10,841 bases of DNA from CAIWXH01 sp964555675 (GTDB lineage: Bacteria; Chloroflexota; Chloroflexia; Chloroflexales; Chloroflexaceae). The notes beneath the pieces are model-generated. The model worked only from the letters and a program-made list of their open reading frames with translations. It was not told where the DNA came from and searched no databases. The position numbers and the translations under genes are program-made. The stretch covers positions 1 through 10,841 of the forward strand of contig CAZKTU010000225.1 of assembly GCA_964555675.1 (NCBI GenBank). Reading direction: 5' to 3'. Positions 1 through 5,717 of the stretch are shown piece by piece (position 1 is the first letter of the stretch; every line of letters begins with the position of its first letter).

Positions 1-102
1 CCGTTCCGCAGCGGCTCGCCCCGCCGCGCCGGCTGGCTCACGCGCGCCATCGCCCACCTCGCGATGCGGCGCTACGACGCCGCCGCACGTCCAGACAAGT
101 GA
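1..102 (+). CDS. C-terminal end of an unrecognised protein (partial, 5' end outside window)
   Basis: An open frame enters from the left edge and stops at TGA 100-102, giving 33 residues that end in ...LAMRRYDAAARPDK. The fragment is basic and Ala/Arg-rich and shows no motif I can assign. It lies 73 bases upstream of the hydratase-like remnant on the same strand, so the two may have formed one transcription unit. Other frames are also open here because of the high GC, so the coding call rests mainly on the natural-looking residue mix and the same-strand neighbour. Confidence 0.4.
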   Translation, partial: PFRSGSPRRAGWLTRAIAHLAMRRYDAAARPDK

Positions 103-175
103 TCACCGCCGCCCACTGGCGGCCAGCGCCCTGCCCGCGCGATCCACTGCCCGTACGTTCAAGGAGAACCGCACG

Positions 176-363
176 ATGCCGGTGACCGACGACCTGGCAA
201 CCCTTCACCTCGGTGCCCACGCCCGCGCCGCGCTGGTGGAGCTCCCCTCAGCGTCAGACCCCGCATTCGACCTCCCGGCTGCCTACGCGGTCGGTGCAGC
301 GATCACGGCCCGGCGCAGAGCGCGGGTCGAGCGCACGGTAGGGTGACGCTGGAGTTTGCGTAG
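176..363 (+). pseudogene. 2-keto-4-pentenoate hydratase / FAH-superfamily-like gene, internally deleted
   Basis: ATG 176 follows a clear ribosome site, AAGGAG at 161-166. The first frame gives 56 residues and stops at TGA 344-346. Its segment FDLPAAYAVGAAITARRRAR followed by ...ERTVG resembles the N-terminal part of 2-keto-4-pentenoate hydratases (MhpD type; compare the family's DAYA-Q----R---GRRVVGRKVG region). Intact members are about 260 residues. Immediately after the join, the +1 frame reads GRVTLEFA then TAG (361-363), which resembles the usual hydratase C-terminus (…GLGSV-v-F-). The simplest reading is that roughly 200 central codons are missing and the two ends are joined out of frame at 337-343. 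The catalytic centre is absent, so the product cannot be active. The family call rests on two short segments from memory of the family and is moderate; the truncation itself is plain. Confidence 0.5.
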
Positions 364-395
364 AAGAAGGCGGCGCAAGAGTACGCGCTCGTCCC

Positions 396-1298
396 TCACC
401 CGATGTCGGCCAGCACCTCGCGCAACATCCGCTGGGCGCGAGCAACGCCGACCGGGTTGGTGTGCAGGTAGTAGGGGATGAAGATGATTGCCTGGGAGAG
501 TGCCTGGCCTCTCGCCCGCGCCCAGGTCGCATCGTCGACCGCAAGGGCCTCGCGGAACATCTGCCGGCTCGGGCCGGAGAAGAGCCCCCAGGCGCACATT
601 AGGTCGCAGGCCGGGTCGCCGACACCCAGGCCGCCCCAGTCGATCACCGCACTCAAACGGCCATCGGTCACGAGGAGGTTGCCGGGCAGCAGGTCGCCGT
701 GGAACCAGACCGGCGGGCGCTCCCACTCTGGCGCCCGCAGGGCCTCCTCCCACACGCGCAGCGCCGCGGTCGCATCGATCAGCGAGCCCATCGCCGCGAT
801 CGCCGCTCGGGTGCCCGCGTCGCGGAGGCGCAATGGCACGCCGCGCAGCTGGTGTTCGACGGCGGCCGGCCCGCCGGAGGGGTCGAACCGCTGTAGGGCG
901 GTGATGAAGTGGGCCAGCGCGACCGCGATTTCATCCACGCTGACGATGGGAGCATCGGCCGCGCTTTCGCCCGCGAGCCAGCGATACACGCCCCACTCAT
1001 AGGGGTAGACCGCGTCGGGCGCGCCAACCGCTAACTGGACGGGCAGTTCCAGAGGCAGGTGCGGCGCGAGCTGCGGCAGCCACGCGCGCTCCTTGGCGAT
1101 CTGACCGCTGGCCCAGTGGATGCGGGGTAGGCGCACCGCCTTGTCGTCGCCGAGGCGGTAGATGGCGTTGTCGGTGCCCGCCGAGAGAACAGGTGTGACC
1201 GGCAGCCCGGCCCACTGCGGGAACTGCGCGGCCAGCAGCCGGCGCACCAGCCCGATGTCTGTTGGCACCTCATCGGCATGCATCCTGGCGCCTGTCAT
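396..1298 (-). CDS. Aminoglycoside phosphotransferase (APH)-family kinase
   Basis: This 300-residue protein has the APH/choline-kinase fold signature. Numbering from ATG 1298, a glycine- and charge-rich N-lobe ends in RLGDDKAVRLP (about residues 49-58). The Brenner-type catalytic loop is FHGDLLPGN (H200, D202, N207), and the metal-binding Asp lies in VIDWGGLGVGDPACDL (D220). Members use ATP to phosphorylate a hydroxyl on a small molecule in the cytoplasm. The true substrate is unknown and most chromosomal members are not drug-resistance enzymes. It is the last gene of a minus-strand unit, and the upstream SGNH-kinase stop TAA (1307-1305) is only 6 bases away. The site AAGGGGGG at 1308-1315 could serve ATG 1298 (used here), GTG 1304 directly abutting that stop, or less likely ATG 1283. 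Coupled translation with the upstream gene is likely. Confidence 0.88.
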   Translation of the reverse strand: MTGARMHADEVPTDIGLVRRLLAAQFPQWAGLPVTPVLSAGTDNAIYRLGDDKAVRLPRIHWASGQIAKERAWLPQLAPHLPLELPVQLAVGAPDAVYPYEWGVYRWLAGESAADAPIVSVDEIAVALAHFITALQRFDPSGGPAAVEHQLRGVPLRLRDAGTRAAIAAMGSLIDATAALRVWEEALRAPEWERPPVWFHGDLLPGNLLVTDGRLSAVIDWGGLGVGDPACDLMCAWGLFSGPSRQMFREALAVDDATWARARGQALSQAIIFIPYYLHTNPVGVARAQRMLREVLADIG

Positions 1299-1304
1299 CG
1301 GCAC

Positions 1305-2396
1305 TTACCCCCCTTCGTGGGCGACGAGCTTCAGAACCGTGGCGAGCACTTCCTCGAACGGTGCGCTGGTGTCGATCTCGTGGGTCGCCCTTCGTCGGAG
1401 CAGGGGCTCAACCGTCTCGAGGTAGCCGAGCACCTCGGCGAGCAAGCGCTGCGCGCCAGCTTCACTAACGTCCGGGCGCTTCCCGTACGGGTTGTTCGTC
1501 CGCGTCGCCAGGCGCTCGATCAGCACCGAGGCGGGGGCAGAGAGCAGCACGATCGCATCAAACTGCGGGTAGAACGCTACCTGGTTGGTAGCGCAGCCGC
1601 CGACAAACAGCGCATCGCCATCGTCGTGTGCGAGAAACTCCCGGACACAGTCTTCACGCCAGATCCAGTCGCCGTCGGGGGCATGCTCGGACCAGCCGGG
1701 CTCGTCCATATCGACGGCGGGGTAGTTACGCGCGGCAAGTGCGGCGATCAGGGTGGATTTCCCCGTGCCGGACATGCCCGTCAGCAGGATCCGTTTGGGA
1801 GCTTTCCTTGCGAACGCGTTGAGCATGGGTACGAGCGCCTCGTTCAGCGCCGCGTAGCCCGCCGGGCTGAGGTGAAGCTCGTCGTCGGCATAAGCCGCGA
1901 GTACGTAGCCGTCCGCTCCAGCCAACGCCGCCGCGCTATCGAACACCTCGACGCCCTCGCCAGCGAGAGCCAGTAGAGCGGTGTTGACCGCGCTGTTAGC
2001 GAAGCTGGCGCGCAGCGCTTTCGCCGCCTGCACCCCGTGGTCTCGGAAGGGTCCGCGCGCCAGCGGGAAGATTGTGGTCAGCACGACGCGCGCCCCCAGG
2101 CCCCGCGCACCCGCCACGACCGCCGTGATGGCCTCTACCGTAGCGGCGATGACCCGCTCACGCTCCCGCGAAGTGGGCGTCAGCCCGGTCAGGTCGTTCA
2201 CGCCCATCTGCACGACGACGATGTCGGGACGAAGCGGCGCCACCATTGCCTGGAAGCGCCGCGCAAGATACGGCGCCGAGGCCCCGGGCACGCCAGCCGC
2301 GATACACTGGAGCCCTGGCAGCACCGGTACGTGCCACCAGTCGGCCCGCGAGTCGCCGAAGAAGACGACCCGCCGAGTTATCGGTTCAGAATGCAT
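1305..2396 (-). CDS. SGNH/GDSL hydrolase fused to a P-loop nucleotide-kinase-like domain
   Basis: This 363-residue two-domain protein starts at ATG 2396, 7 bases after the VOC gene stop. The frame is open further upstream, but only antisense-like low-complexity sequence over the VOC gene lies there. Domain 1 (about 8-195) is an SGNH hydrolase: block I FFGDSRAD (Ser16 nucleophile), block II glycine near 35-38, block III GVND (N67) and block V DELH (D172, H175), so the full triad and oxyanion set are present. Domain 2 (about 201-360) has Walker A GMSGTGKST (207-215), a DMDEPGWSEH segment (about 229-238), DGDWIWRED (241-249) and a lid-like ATRTNNPYGKRP (297-308), as in stand-alone AAA_18/shikimate-kinase-like proteins common in Actinobacteria and Chloroflexota. 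No signal peptide is visible, so action is cytoplasmic. Esterase or acyl hydrolase plus small-molecule phosphotransfer is inferred; substrates are unknown. A start at Met191 could in principle release the kinase alone. Confidence 0.88.
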   Translation of the reverse strand: MHSEPITRRVVFFGDSRADWWHVPVLPGLQCIAAGVPGASAPYLARRFQAMVAPLRPDIVVVQMGVNDLTGLTPTSRERERVIAATVEAITAVVAGARGLGARVVLTTIFPLARGPFRDHGVQAAKALRASFANSAVNTALLALAGEGVEVFDSAAALAGADGYVLAAYADDELHLSPAGYAALNEALVPMLNAFARKAPKRILLTGMSGTGKSTLIAALAARNYPAVDMDEPGWSEHAPDGDWIWREDCVREFLAHDDGDALFVGGCATNQVAFYPQFDAIVLLSAPASVLIERLATRTNNPYGKRPDVSEAGAQRLLAEVLGYLETVEPLLRRRATHEIDTSAPFEEVLATVLKLVAHEGG

Positions 2397-2403
2397 CAGC
2401 CGT

Positions 2404-2805
2404 CTACGACTCCGCGGATGCGCTACAGATGAATTCGATCTCGTTGCCGTCGGGGTCGTCCACGTACATGGTGCGGCTCGCCAGCACCGGGTGCTTGCCA
2501 CCCCGCGGCGTGTAGCCGGCGGCGACGAGCGCCTCGCGCTGGGCATCGAAGGACTCCGGGGGCAGTGCCAGGGCCAGGTGATGAAGTTGGTAGCCGGAGG
2601 GCTGGCTCAGCACATCGTCGCCCTTGGGCACGAGCACAATCATGGCGGGGATGCCGGCCGCGCCCTCGCCGGCCTTGAGGAAGGCGTTGCGCAGCGTCGG
2701 CGGCGAGATCAGCTCTAGCCCCAGCAGGTCGCGATAGAAGCGCAGCGCCCGCTCTTTGTCCGCCGTCCATAACACGATCTCGGCGATCCCAGCGATATGT
2801 GTCAT
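2404..2805 (-). CDS. VOC-superfamily (glyoxalase / bleomycin-resistance / dioxygenase-type) protein
   Basis: This 133-residue protein has the paired beta-alpha-beta-beta-beta modules of the vicinal oxygen chelate fold. Module 1 begins IAEIVLWTADKERALRFYRD (7-26) and module 2 begins YQLHHLALALP (72-82). It closes with YVDDPDGNEIEF (114-125), the usual end motif carrying the last metal ligand (Glu124). His75 or His76 supplies a second ligand. The position that is usually His at the start of module 1 is Glu9, so the metal set is atypical. Family members isomerise, cleave or sequester small molecules through a divalent metal; the substrate here cannot be told. The start ATG 2805 has AAGGAG at 2815-2820, 9 bases away. 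It is the first gene of the minus-strand unit that continues into the SGNH-kinase fusion 7 bases downstream. Confidence 0.87.
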   Translation of the reverse strand: MTHIAGIAEIVLWTADKERALRFYRDLLGLELISPPTLRNAFLKAGEGAAGIPAMIVLVPKGDDVLSQPSGYQLHHLALALPPESFDAQREALVAAGYTPRGGKHPVLASRTMYVDDPDGNEIEFICSASAES

Positions 2806-2840
2806 CGCGCTCTGCTCCTTCCGTGATACGATTTCTGCGT

Positions 2841-2887
2841 ATTGTACTGCCTATAGTAGCGAGCGAAATAATTGAGCCCAAATCGAA
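2841..2887 (-). promoter_or_regulatory. Putative sigma70-type promoter of the VOC / SGNH-kinase / APH unit
   Basis: An AT-rich island (about 2820-2880) stands out in GC-rich surroundings just upstream of the VOC ribosome site. On the minus strand it offers two -10-like hexamers: TACAAT at 2846-2841 (5 of 6 to consensus) and TACTAT at 2858-2853. The second has a weak -35-like TTGGGC 17 bases upstream. No strong -35 exists for the first. The base composition and position support a promoter; which hexamer is used is not resolvable. Confidence 0.35.
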
Positions 2888-2983
2888 GCCGGCGAACGCG
2901 CTGCAATGCGCTTCCGCGTCGCGCGCCAGGGGAGCGAACTGCTCCGCCAGGAACCGCTGCGCGGCTGCGGCGTCAATATTCAT
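2873..2983 (-). pseudogene. Orphan N-terminal gene fragment with intact ribosome site
   Basis: On the minus strand AAAGGAG (2992-2986) precedes ATG 2983 by 2 bases. It opens a coding-like stretch MNIDAAAAQRFLAEQFAP, then ...LARDAEAHCSAFAGFDLG, of about 36 residues. After that the sequence becomes the AT-rich promoter island and, further on, runs antisense-like out of frame through the VOC gene up to 2423. The opening resembles N-termini of APH-type kinases (compare DIGLVRRLLAAQFPQ in the APH gene of this window), but the match is too short to name a family. I read it as the 5' stub of a gene whose remainder was replaced. A very short functional leader or small protein is the alternative. Confidence 0.35.
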
Positions 2984-3015
2984 GACTCCTTTATCACCAT
3001 CGCGTGTGCCCCTCG

Positions 3016-3045
3016 GGCAGCTCCCAGAAGGAGCTGCCGAGCTCC
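3016..3045. repeat. Two mutually exclusive inverted repeats
   Basis: GGCAGCTCC (3016-3024) pairs perfectly with GGAGCTGCC (3030-3038) across a 5-base loop. The right arm can instead pair as GGAGCT (3030-3035) with AGCTCC (3040-3045) across a 4-base loop. The structure lies about 33 bases upstream of the orphan minus-strand ATG at 2983 and about 165 bases upstream of the plus-strand gene at 3210. No U-tract follows on either strand, so it is not a classical terminator. A role as attenuator, operator or mobile-element remnant is open. Confidence 0.4.
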
Positions 3046-3163
3046 TGGCTGCAGACCAGCGCCCATTATCGGCAAGGGCGGCCACCGTCTTGGTGGGCTG
3101 CCCACATCGGGCGGCTACAGACGCGATACGGACGAGGCCCTTGCGGACTCCCTGCGCCGCCTG

Positions 3164-3180
3164 TAGGCCGCGTGGGCCTA
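3164..3180 (+). repeat. Short inverted repeat in the leader of the metallo-beta-lactamase-fold gene
   Basis: TAGGCC (3164-3169) and GGCCTA (3175-3180) form a perfect 6-bp stem with loop GCGTG, ending 16 bases before the ribosome site of the gene starting at 3210. It could be an operator or a leader stem-loop. Six base pairs in GC-rich DNA can also occur by chance. Confidence 0.25.
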
Positions 3181-3209
3181 AGCGGACAGCACTGAAGAGG
3201 AGGAAGGCG

Positions 3210-3785
3210 ATGGCAGTTGTCAATGTAGGCTACGCCTCAACCAACTACTACGCGATCACGGCCGGGCCCGCGTACCTGCTGGTGGATGTCGGCTTTCCAG
3301 GCACGCTGCCGAAGCTCCGCCACGGGCTTGAGCGCGCCGGCATCGCGCTCAGCGCGGTCGGACATCTGCTCGTCACCCACTATCACCCGGACCACGCCGG
3401 GCTAGCCCAGGAGCTGCAGCGGGAGGATGTGCGGCTCATCGTGCTTGAGCCACAGCTCCCCGCTATCCCTCTGCTGGGGCAGTACATGAAGTCGGATCAG
3501 CAGTTCCAGCCAATTGCGCTCGAGCAGTGCCTGGTGATTAGCCTCGCGGAGAGCCGGGCACTGTTGGGCCGCCTCGGCCTTGCCGGCGAGGTGATCGCCA
3601 CGCCCGGGAACTCCGACGACAGTGTGACCCTGGTGCTCGACGATGGGGTTGCCTTCACCGGCGACCTGCCGCCGCCGCACATGGCGCCCGACGAGAGCGG
3701 TACCGTCGAGCGCAGCTGGGAGGCGATTCGCGCCTGCGGTACCCATACGGTCTACCCTGGCCACGGCCCGAGCTTCCGGCTGTAG
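3210..3785 (+). CDS. Metallo-beta-lactamase-fold hydrolase with His-to-Asn at a metal-ligand position
   Basis: This 191-residue protein starts at ATG 3210 after a strong site, GAGGAGGAAGG at 3197-3207. The frame is open upstream to 2799 but crosses promoter-like sequence there and shows no family features. The MBL signature THYHPDHAG gives H57, H59, D61 and H62. The next metal-ligand motif, normally TPGHSDDS, reads TPGNSDDS with Asn134. The bridging Asp is in FTGD (D152) and the last ligand is in YPGHGP (H185). At 191 residues it is a compact single-domain member, like the small glyoxalase II-type or generic MBL hydrolases that cleave esters, thioesters or phosphodiesters. No signal peptide is seen, so it is cytoplasmic. 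Loss of one ligand predicts altered metal occupancy or weak activity. It stands alone on the plus strand, divergent from the VOC unit and convergent with the dinB unit. Confidence 0.87.
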   Translation: MAVVNVGYASTNYYAITAGPAYLLVDVGFPGTLPKLRHGLERAGIALSAVGHLLVTHYHPDHAGLAQELQREDVRLIVLEPQLPAIPLLGQYMKSDQQFQPIALEQCLVISLAESRALLGRLGLAGEVIATPGNSDDSVTLVLDDGVAFTGDLPPPHMAPDESGTVERSWEAIRACGTHTVYPGHGPSFRL

Positions 3786-3796
3786 TGGTGCACCAC
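3785..3796. repeat. Perfect 12-bp palindrome at the stop codon
   Basis: GTGGTGCACCAC begins on the last base of the TAG stop (3783-3785) of the MBL-fold gene, within the ~100-base gap between two convergent genes. It could act as a weak bidirectional transcription-end structure or a protein site. No T-run follows, and as a hairpin it has almost no loop, so a terminator role is uncertain. Confidence 0.3.
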
Positions 3797-3888
3797 GCTC
3801 GACGGGCAGCGTCCGCAGCGCTTGGAGACGCCCGAGGTTCCGGGTGCTCGGCCACGAGATAGCGTGAGATACGGCGCTCTGGCCCGGC

Positions 3889-4332
3889 TCAGTTCTCCGC
3901 GTACCCCTGCTCCCACGAGCGCGCCGGGTCGTGGTTCCGCAGGTCTATGCCGAAGTCGACCGCAGCTTTCAGCGCCAGCAGCACCGAGACCCAGCCCGCC
4001 GTCACCTCGGCGCGGTGCTCGACCGGCACGCCCGCGTCCTCCAGGGTCAGATCGGAGCCGCCAGCCCCGTCGTCCTCTAAGGTGAAGGTGGTGATGCTGC
4101 CGCCGTAGTACACTACGCTGAAGCGGCACCCAGCCTCGCGGGCCAGGATCGGGCCGCGCCAGCGCTGGCCTCCTGGGAAGACGAAGTCGATGGTTCCATC
4201 GTGCTCCATCGCCTCCTCGGCCCAGAAGCGCGCCCGGCCTTCGTCGGTCGCGAGCAGCTCGTACACCGCTGCCGGCGCGGACCGCAAGTGCAGCCGCCAG
4301 ATAATCACGTCGGGGTCAGGCTGAAAGGTCAT
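3889..4332 (-). CDS. SRPBCC / AHSA1-domain protein, coupled to dinB
   Basis: This 147-residue protein has the START/Bet v1-like AHSA1 pattern. It opens with PDPDVIIWRLHLRSAPAAVY then ELLATDEGRARFWAEEA (helix after strand 1, with the typical RFW), continues through antiparallel strands (DFVFPGGQRWRGPIL; FSVVYYGGSITTFTLED), and ends in a long helix, EVTAGWVSVLLALKAAVDFG. Members bind hydrophobic ligands or partners in a deep cavity; the ligand is unknown. Start ATG 4332-4330 overlaps the dinB stop TGA 4334-4332 by one base (TGATG), with GAGGAG upstream inside dinB, so the two are translationally coupled. A GTG three bases earlier is a less likely start. Co-expression with a translesion polymerase is unusual but may only be operon economy. 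Confidence 0.82.
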   Translation of the reverse strand: MTFQPDPDVIIWRLHLRSAPAAVYELLATDEGRARFWAEEAMEHDGTIDFVFPGGQRWRGPILAREAGCRFSVVYYGGSITTFTLEDDGAGGSDLTLEDAGVPVEHRAEVTAGWVSVLLALKAAVDFGIDLRNHDPARSWEQGYAEN

Positions 4333-5543
4333 CACACTCCTCGCTGCTCCTCATCGTCGCCGAGCTCGCTCCCACGCCGCACGACCCCCGCGCCGAAGCG
4401 TGCCTGCACCGCCGCGAGCGCCTCGCGCAGCTTCGCCTGGCGCGCCTGCTCCTCGGGCGACGGCGCGTCCCACAGGCTGAGCTGCCGCGGCGGGCTGCCG
4501 AGCCCGCTCACCCCCACGCCGATCAGCCGCACCGGTTGCCGCTCGGGCCAGGTCTGGTTGAACAGGCGTAGCGCCGCTTCGGTGATCACCTCCGCTTCGT
4601 CCGTTGGCTGGGGCAGAGTGAGCTGGCGCGTCGGCGTGGTGAAGTCTGGCCAGCGGATCTTGAGCTTGACCGAGGTGCCCATCAGGCCCTTACGCTGGAG
4701 CTTGGCGGCCACCTCTGCCGCTTGCGTGTGCAACGTCTGCTCCAGGCGTGCCCGCTCGCGCACGTCCTGGACGAAGGTGGTCTCCTGGGAGATCGACTTG
4801 GCCGCCCGCTCGGTGACGATTGGCCGCTCGTCAATCCCTCGCGCGTGGCGGGCCAGATCCTCGCCGTGCTGGCCGAAGCGGCGGACCAGGTCCTCCTGCG
4901 GCCAGCTCGCAAGGTCGCCGATCGTGAGAATACCCATCCCGGCGAGCCTCTCGGCGGTCTTCGGGCCAACGCCCCACAGCGCCGAGGCAGGGAGTGGGGC
5001 CAGGAAGGCAGCTTCCTCGCCAGGCGGCACGACGCAGATGGCGCTCGGGATAGCGCCGCTGCGGGCCATGCTCTTGCCGACGTCGGTGGCGATCTTGGCG
5101 ACGAGCTTGTTGGCGGCCACGCCGAGCGAGCAGGAGAGCCCAAGCTCGGCCCGGACCTGCGTCTGAAGCCGCTGCGCCACCTGATCACCTGGTTCGCCGA
5201 GGACCGACACGTCCAGAAACGCCTCATCGATCGAGATCTGCTCGACCAGGTCGGTGAGCGTGTGGAGCCGCTCCATGACCTGCTGCGAGGCCTCACGGTA
5301 GGCGGGGAAGTTGGGTCGCACCACCGTCAGCTCGGGGCAGAGGCGCACCGCGTGGGCCATCGGCATGGCCGAGCGCACCCCGAAAGCCCGGGCTGCATAT
5401 GAAGCGGACGCCACCACTCCCCGCCCTTGCGGGCTGCCGCCCACCGCGAAGGGCTTGCCCTTCAGCGTCGGGTCGCGCTGCTCTTCGCAGGCACAATAGA
5501 ACTGGTCAAGGTCAAGATGGATGATCGTGCGTGTGGTGGTCAT
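4332..5543 (-). CDS. dinB: DNA polymerase IV (Y-family translesion polymerase)
   Basis: This 403-residue protein is full length for the family (about 350-420). The palm carries the metal-binding DLD (D11, D13) with Tyr16 at the steric-gate position and the catalytic SIDEAFLD (D106, E107). CSLGVAANKLVAKIAT (138-153) and the helix-hairpin-helix GVGPKTAERL (191-200) follow. The little-finger domain opens with KSISQETTF (249-257). A beta-clamp-binding peptide QLSLW sits at 354-358, followed by a charged C-terminal tail. The enzyme copies damaged DNA in the cytoplasm with low fidelity after being recruited by the sliding clamp. The start ATG 5543 has no strong ribosome site. A possible promoter lies at 5574-5601. 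The gene overlaps the downstream SRPBCC gene by one base. No recognisable LexA operator of the common CGAAC-GTTCG type is visible upstream. Confidence 0.96.
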   Translation of the reverse strand: MTTTRTIIHLDLDQFYCACEEQRDPTLKGKPFAVGGSPQGRGVVASASYAARAFGVRSAMPMAHAVRLCPELTVVRPNFPAYREASQQVMERLHTLTDLVEQISIDEAFLDVSVLGEPGDQVAQRLQTQVRAELGLSCSLGVAANKLVAKIATDVGKSMARSGAIPSAICVVPPGEEAAFLAPLPASALWGVGPKTAERLAGMGILTIGDLASWPQEDLVRRFGQHGEDLARHARGIDERPIVTERAAKSISQETTFVQDVRERARLEQTLHTQAAEVAAKLQRKGLMGTSVKLKIRWPDFTTPTRQLTLPQPTDEAEVITEAALRLFNQTWPERQPVRLIGVGVSGLGSPPRQLSLWDAPSPEEQARQAKLREALAAVQARFGAGVVRRGSELGDDEEQRGV

Positions 5544-5573
5544 CGCCGCTCAGAAGGTCGAATCCAGAGGCCT

Positions 5574-5601
5574 ATTAGATCACTCGCAGGTTTGCCTACA
5601 A
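5574..5601 (-). promoter_or_regulatory. Putative dinB promoter
   Basis: On the minus strand TTGTAG (5601-5596) and TCTAAT (5579-5574, 5 of 6 to TATAAT) are separated by 16 bases. This predicts a transcript start about 24 bases ahead of the dinB ATG at 5543. The -35 matches only at TTG. The -35 overlaps the innermost of three 9-bp direct repeats at 5599-5625. Confidence 0.35.
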
Positions 5602-5625
5602 CGACTCCAGCTACTCGAGCAACTC
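5599..5625. repeat. Three tandem 9-bp degenerate direct repeats upstream of dinB
   Basis: On the plus strand CAACGACTC, CAGCTACTC and GAGCAACTC stand head to tail (5599-5607, 5608-5616, 5617-5625), all fitting S-A-R-C-N-A-C-T-C. Equivalent minus-strand units are GAGTTGCTC, GAGTAGCTG and GAGTCGTTG. They abut and overlap the proposed dinB -35, where an activator or repressor would bind. Chance similarity is possible because only six of nine positions are invariant. Confidence 0.3.
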
Positions 5626-5670
5626 GCCTCGGTTGAGCGGTTGCCCTTGACGGTTCGGCGGGGAGGTGTG

Positions 5671-5687
5671 GAGGGGCCTGGCCCCTC
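5671..5687 (-). terminator. Hairpin downstream of the helicase operon, probable terminator
   Basis: GAGGGGCC (5671-5678) and GGCCCCTC (5680-5687) are perfect inverted repeats around one central base, giving a practical hairpin of six GC-rich pairs with a 5-base loop. It starts 31 bases past the stop of the UvrD-like gene and precedes the dinB promoter region. There is no U-tract on the minus strand, so it is atypical for intrinsic termination, though U-less hairpins are common in GC-rich bacteria. Confidence 0.4.
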
Positions 5688-5717
5688 TGCGGCCACCCTC
5701 TCGGCAGCGTGCAGCGG

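Larger units (their letters stand above)
2806..3209. other. Intergenic region between divergent units, no intact gene
   Basis: About 400 bases separate the minus-strand VOC gene from the plus-strand metallo-beta-lactamase-fold gene. The left part (2820-2880) is AT-rich and promoter-like. The middle contains a minus-strand orphan frame starting at ATG 2983 with its own ribosome site. The right part (3016-3045 and 3164-3180) holds inverted repeats. I find no intact gene of recognisable family on either strand, and the alternating scraps look like the residue of past rearrangement. Confidence 0.6.

Noticed and set aside
396..1298. Calling the APH-family gene an aminoglycoside resistance gene
   Set aside because: Catalytic motifs fit the fold, but chromosomal members act on many substrates and nothing in the sequence shows drug specificity.
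2397..2546. 50-codon N-terminal extension of the SGNH-kinase frame
   Set aside because: It runs out of frame through the VOC gene and gives low-complexity Arg/Ser/Thr-rich sequence. The SGNH block I begins right after the Met at 2396.
3001..3060. T-box or other known riboswitch at the nested hairpins
   Set aside because: No T-box antiterminator sequence or other conserved riboswitch core is present; only simple inverted repeats.
2906..3166. Plus-strand frame of 86 codons ending ...DEALADSLRRL
   Set aside because: The tail looks mildly natural, but there is no ribosome site or family signature, and the frame overlaps the minus-strand fragment and inverted repeats. It could be a gene-end remnant; not supportable as a gene.
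2799..3209. Upstream extension of the metallo-beta-lactamase-fold frame
   Set aside because: The extension crosses the AT-rich promoter zone and the inverted repeats. The MBL fold begins at 3210 after a strong ribosome site.
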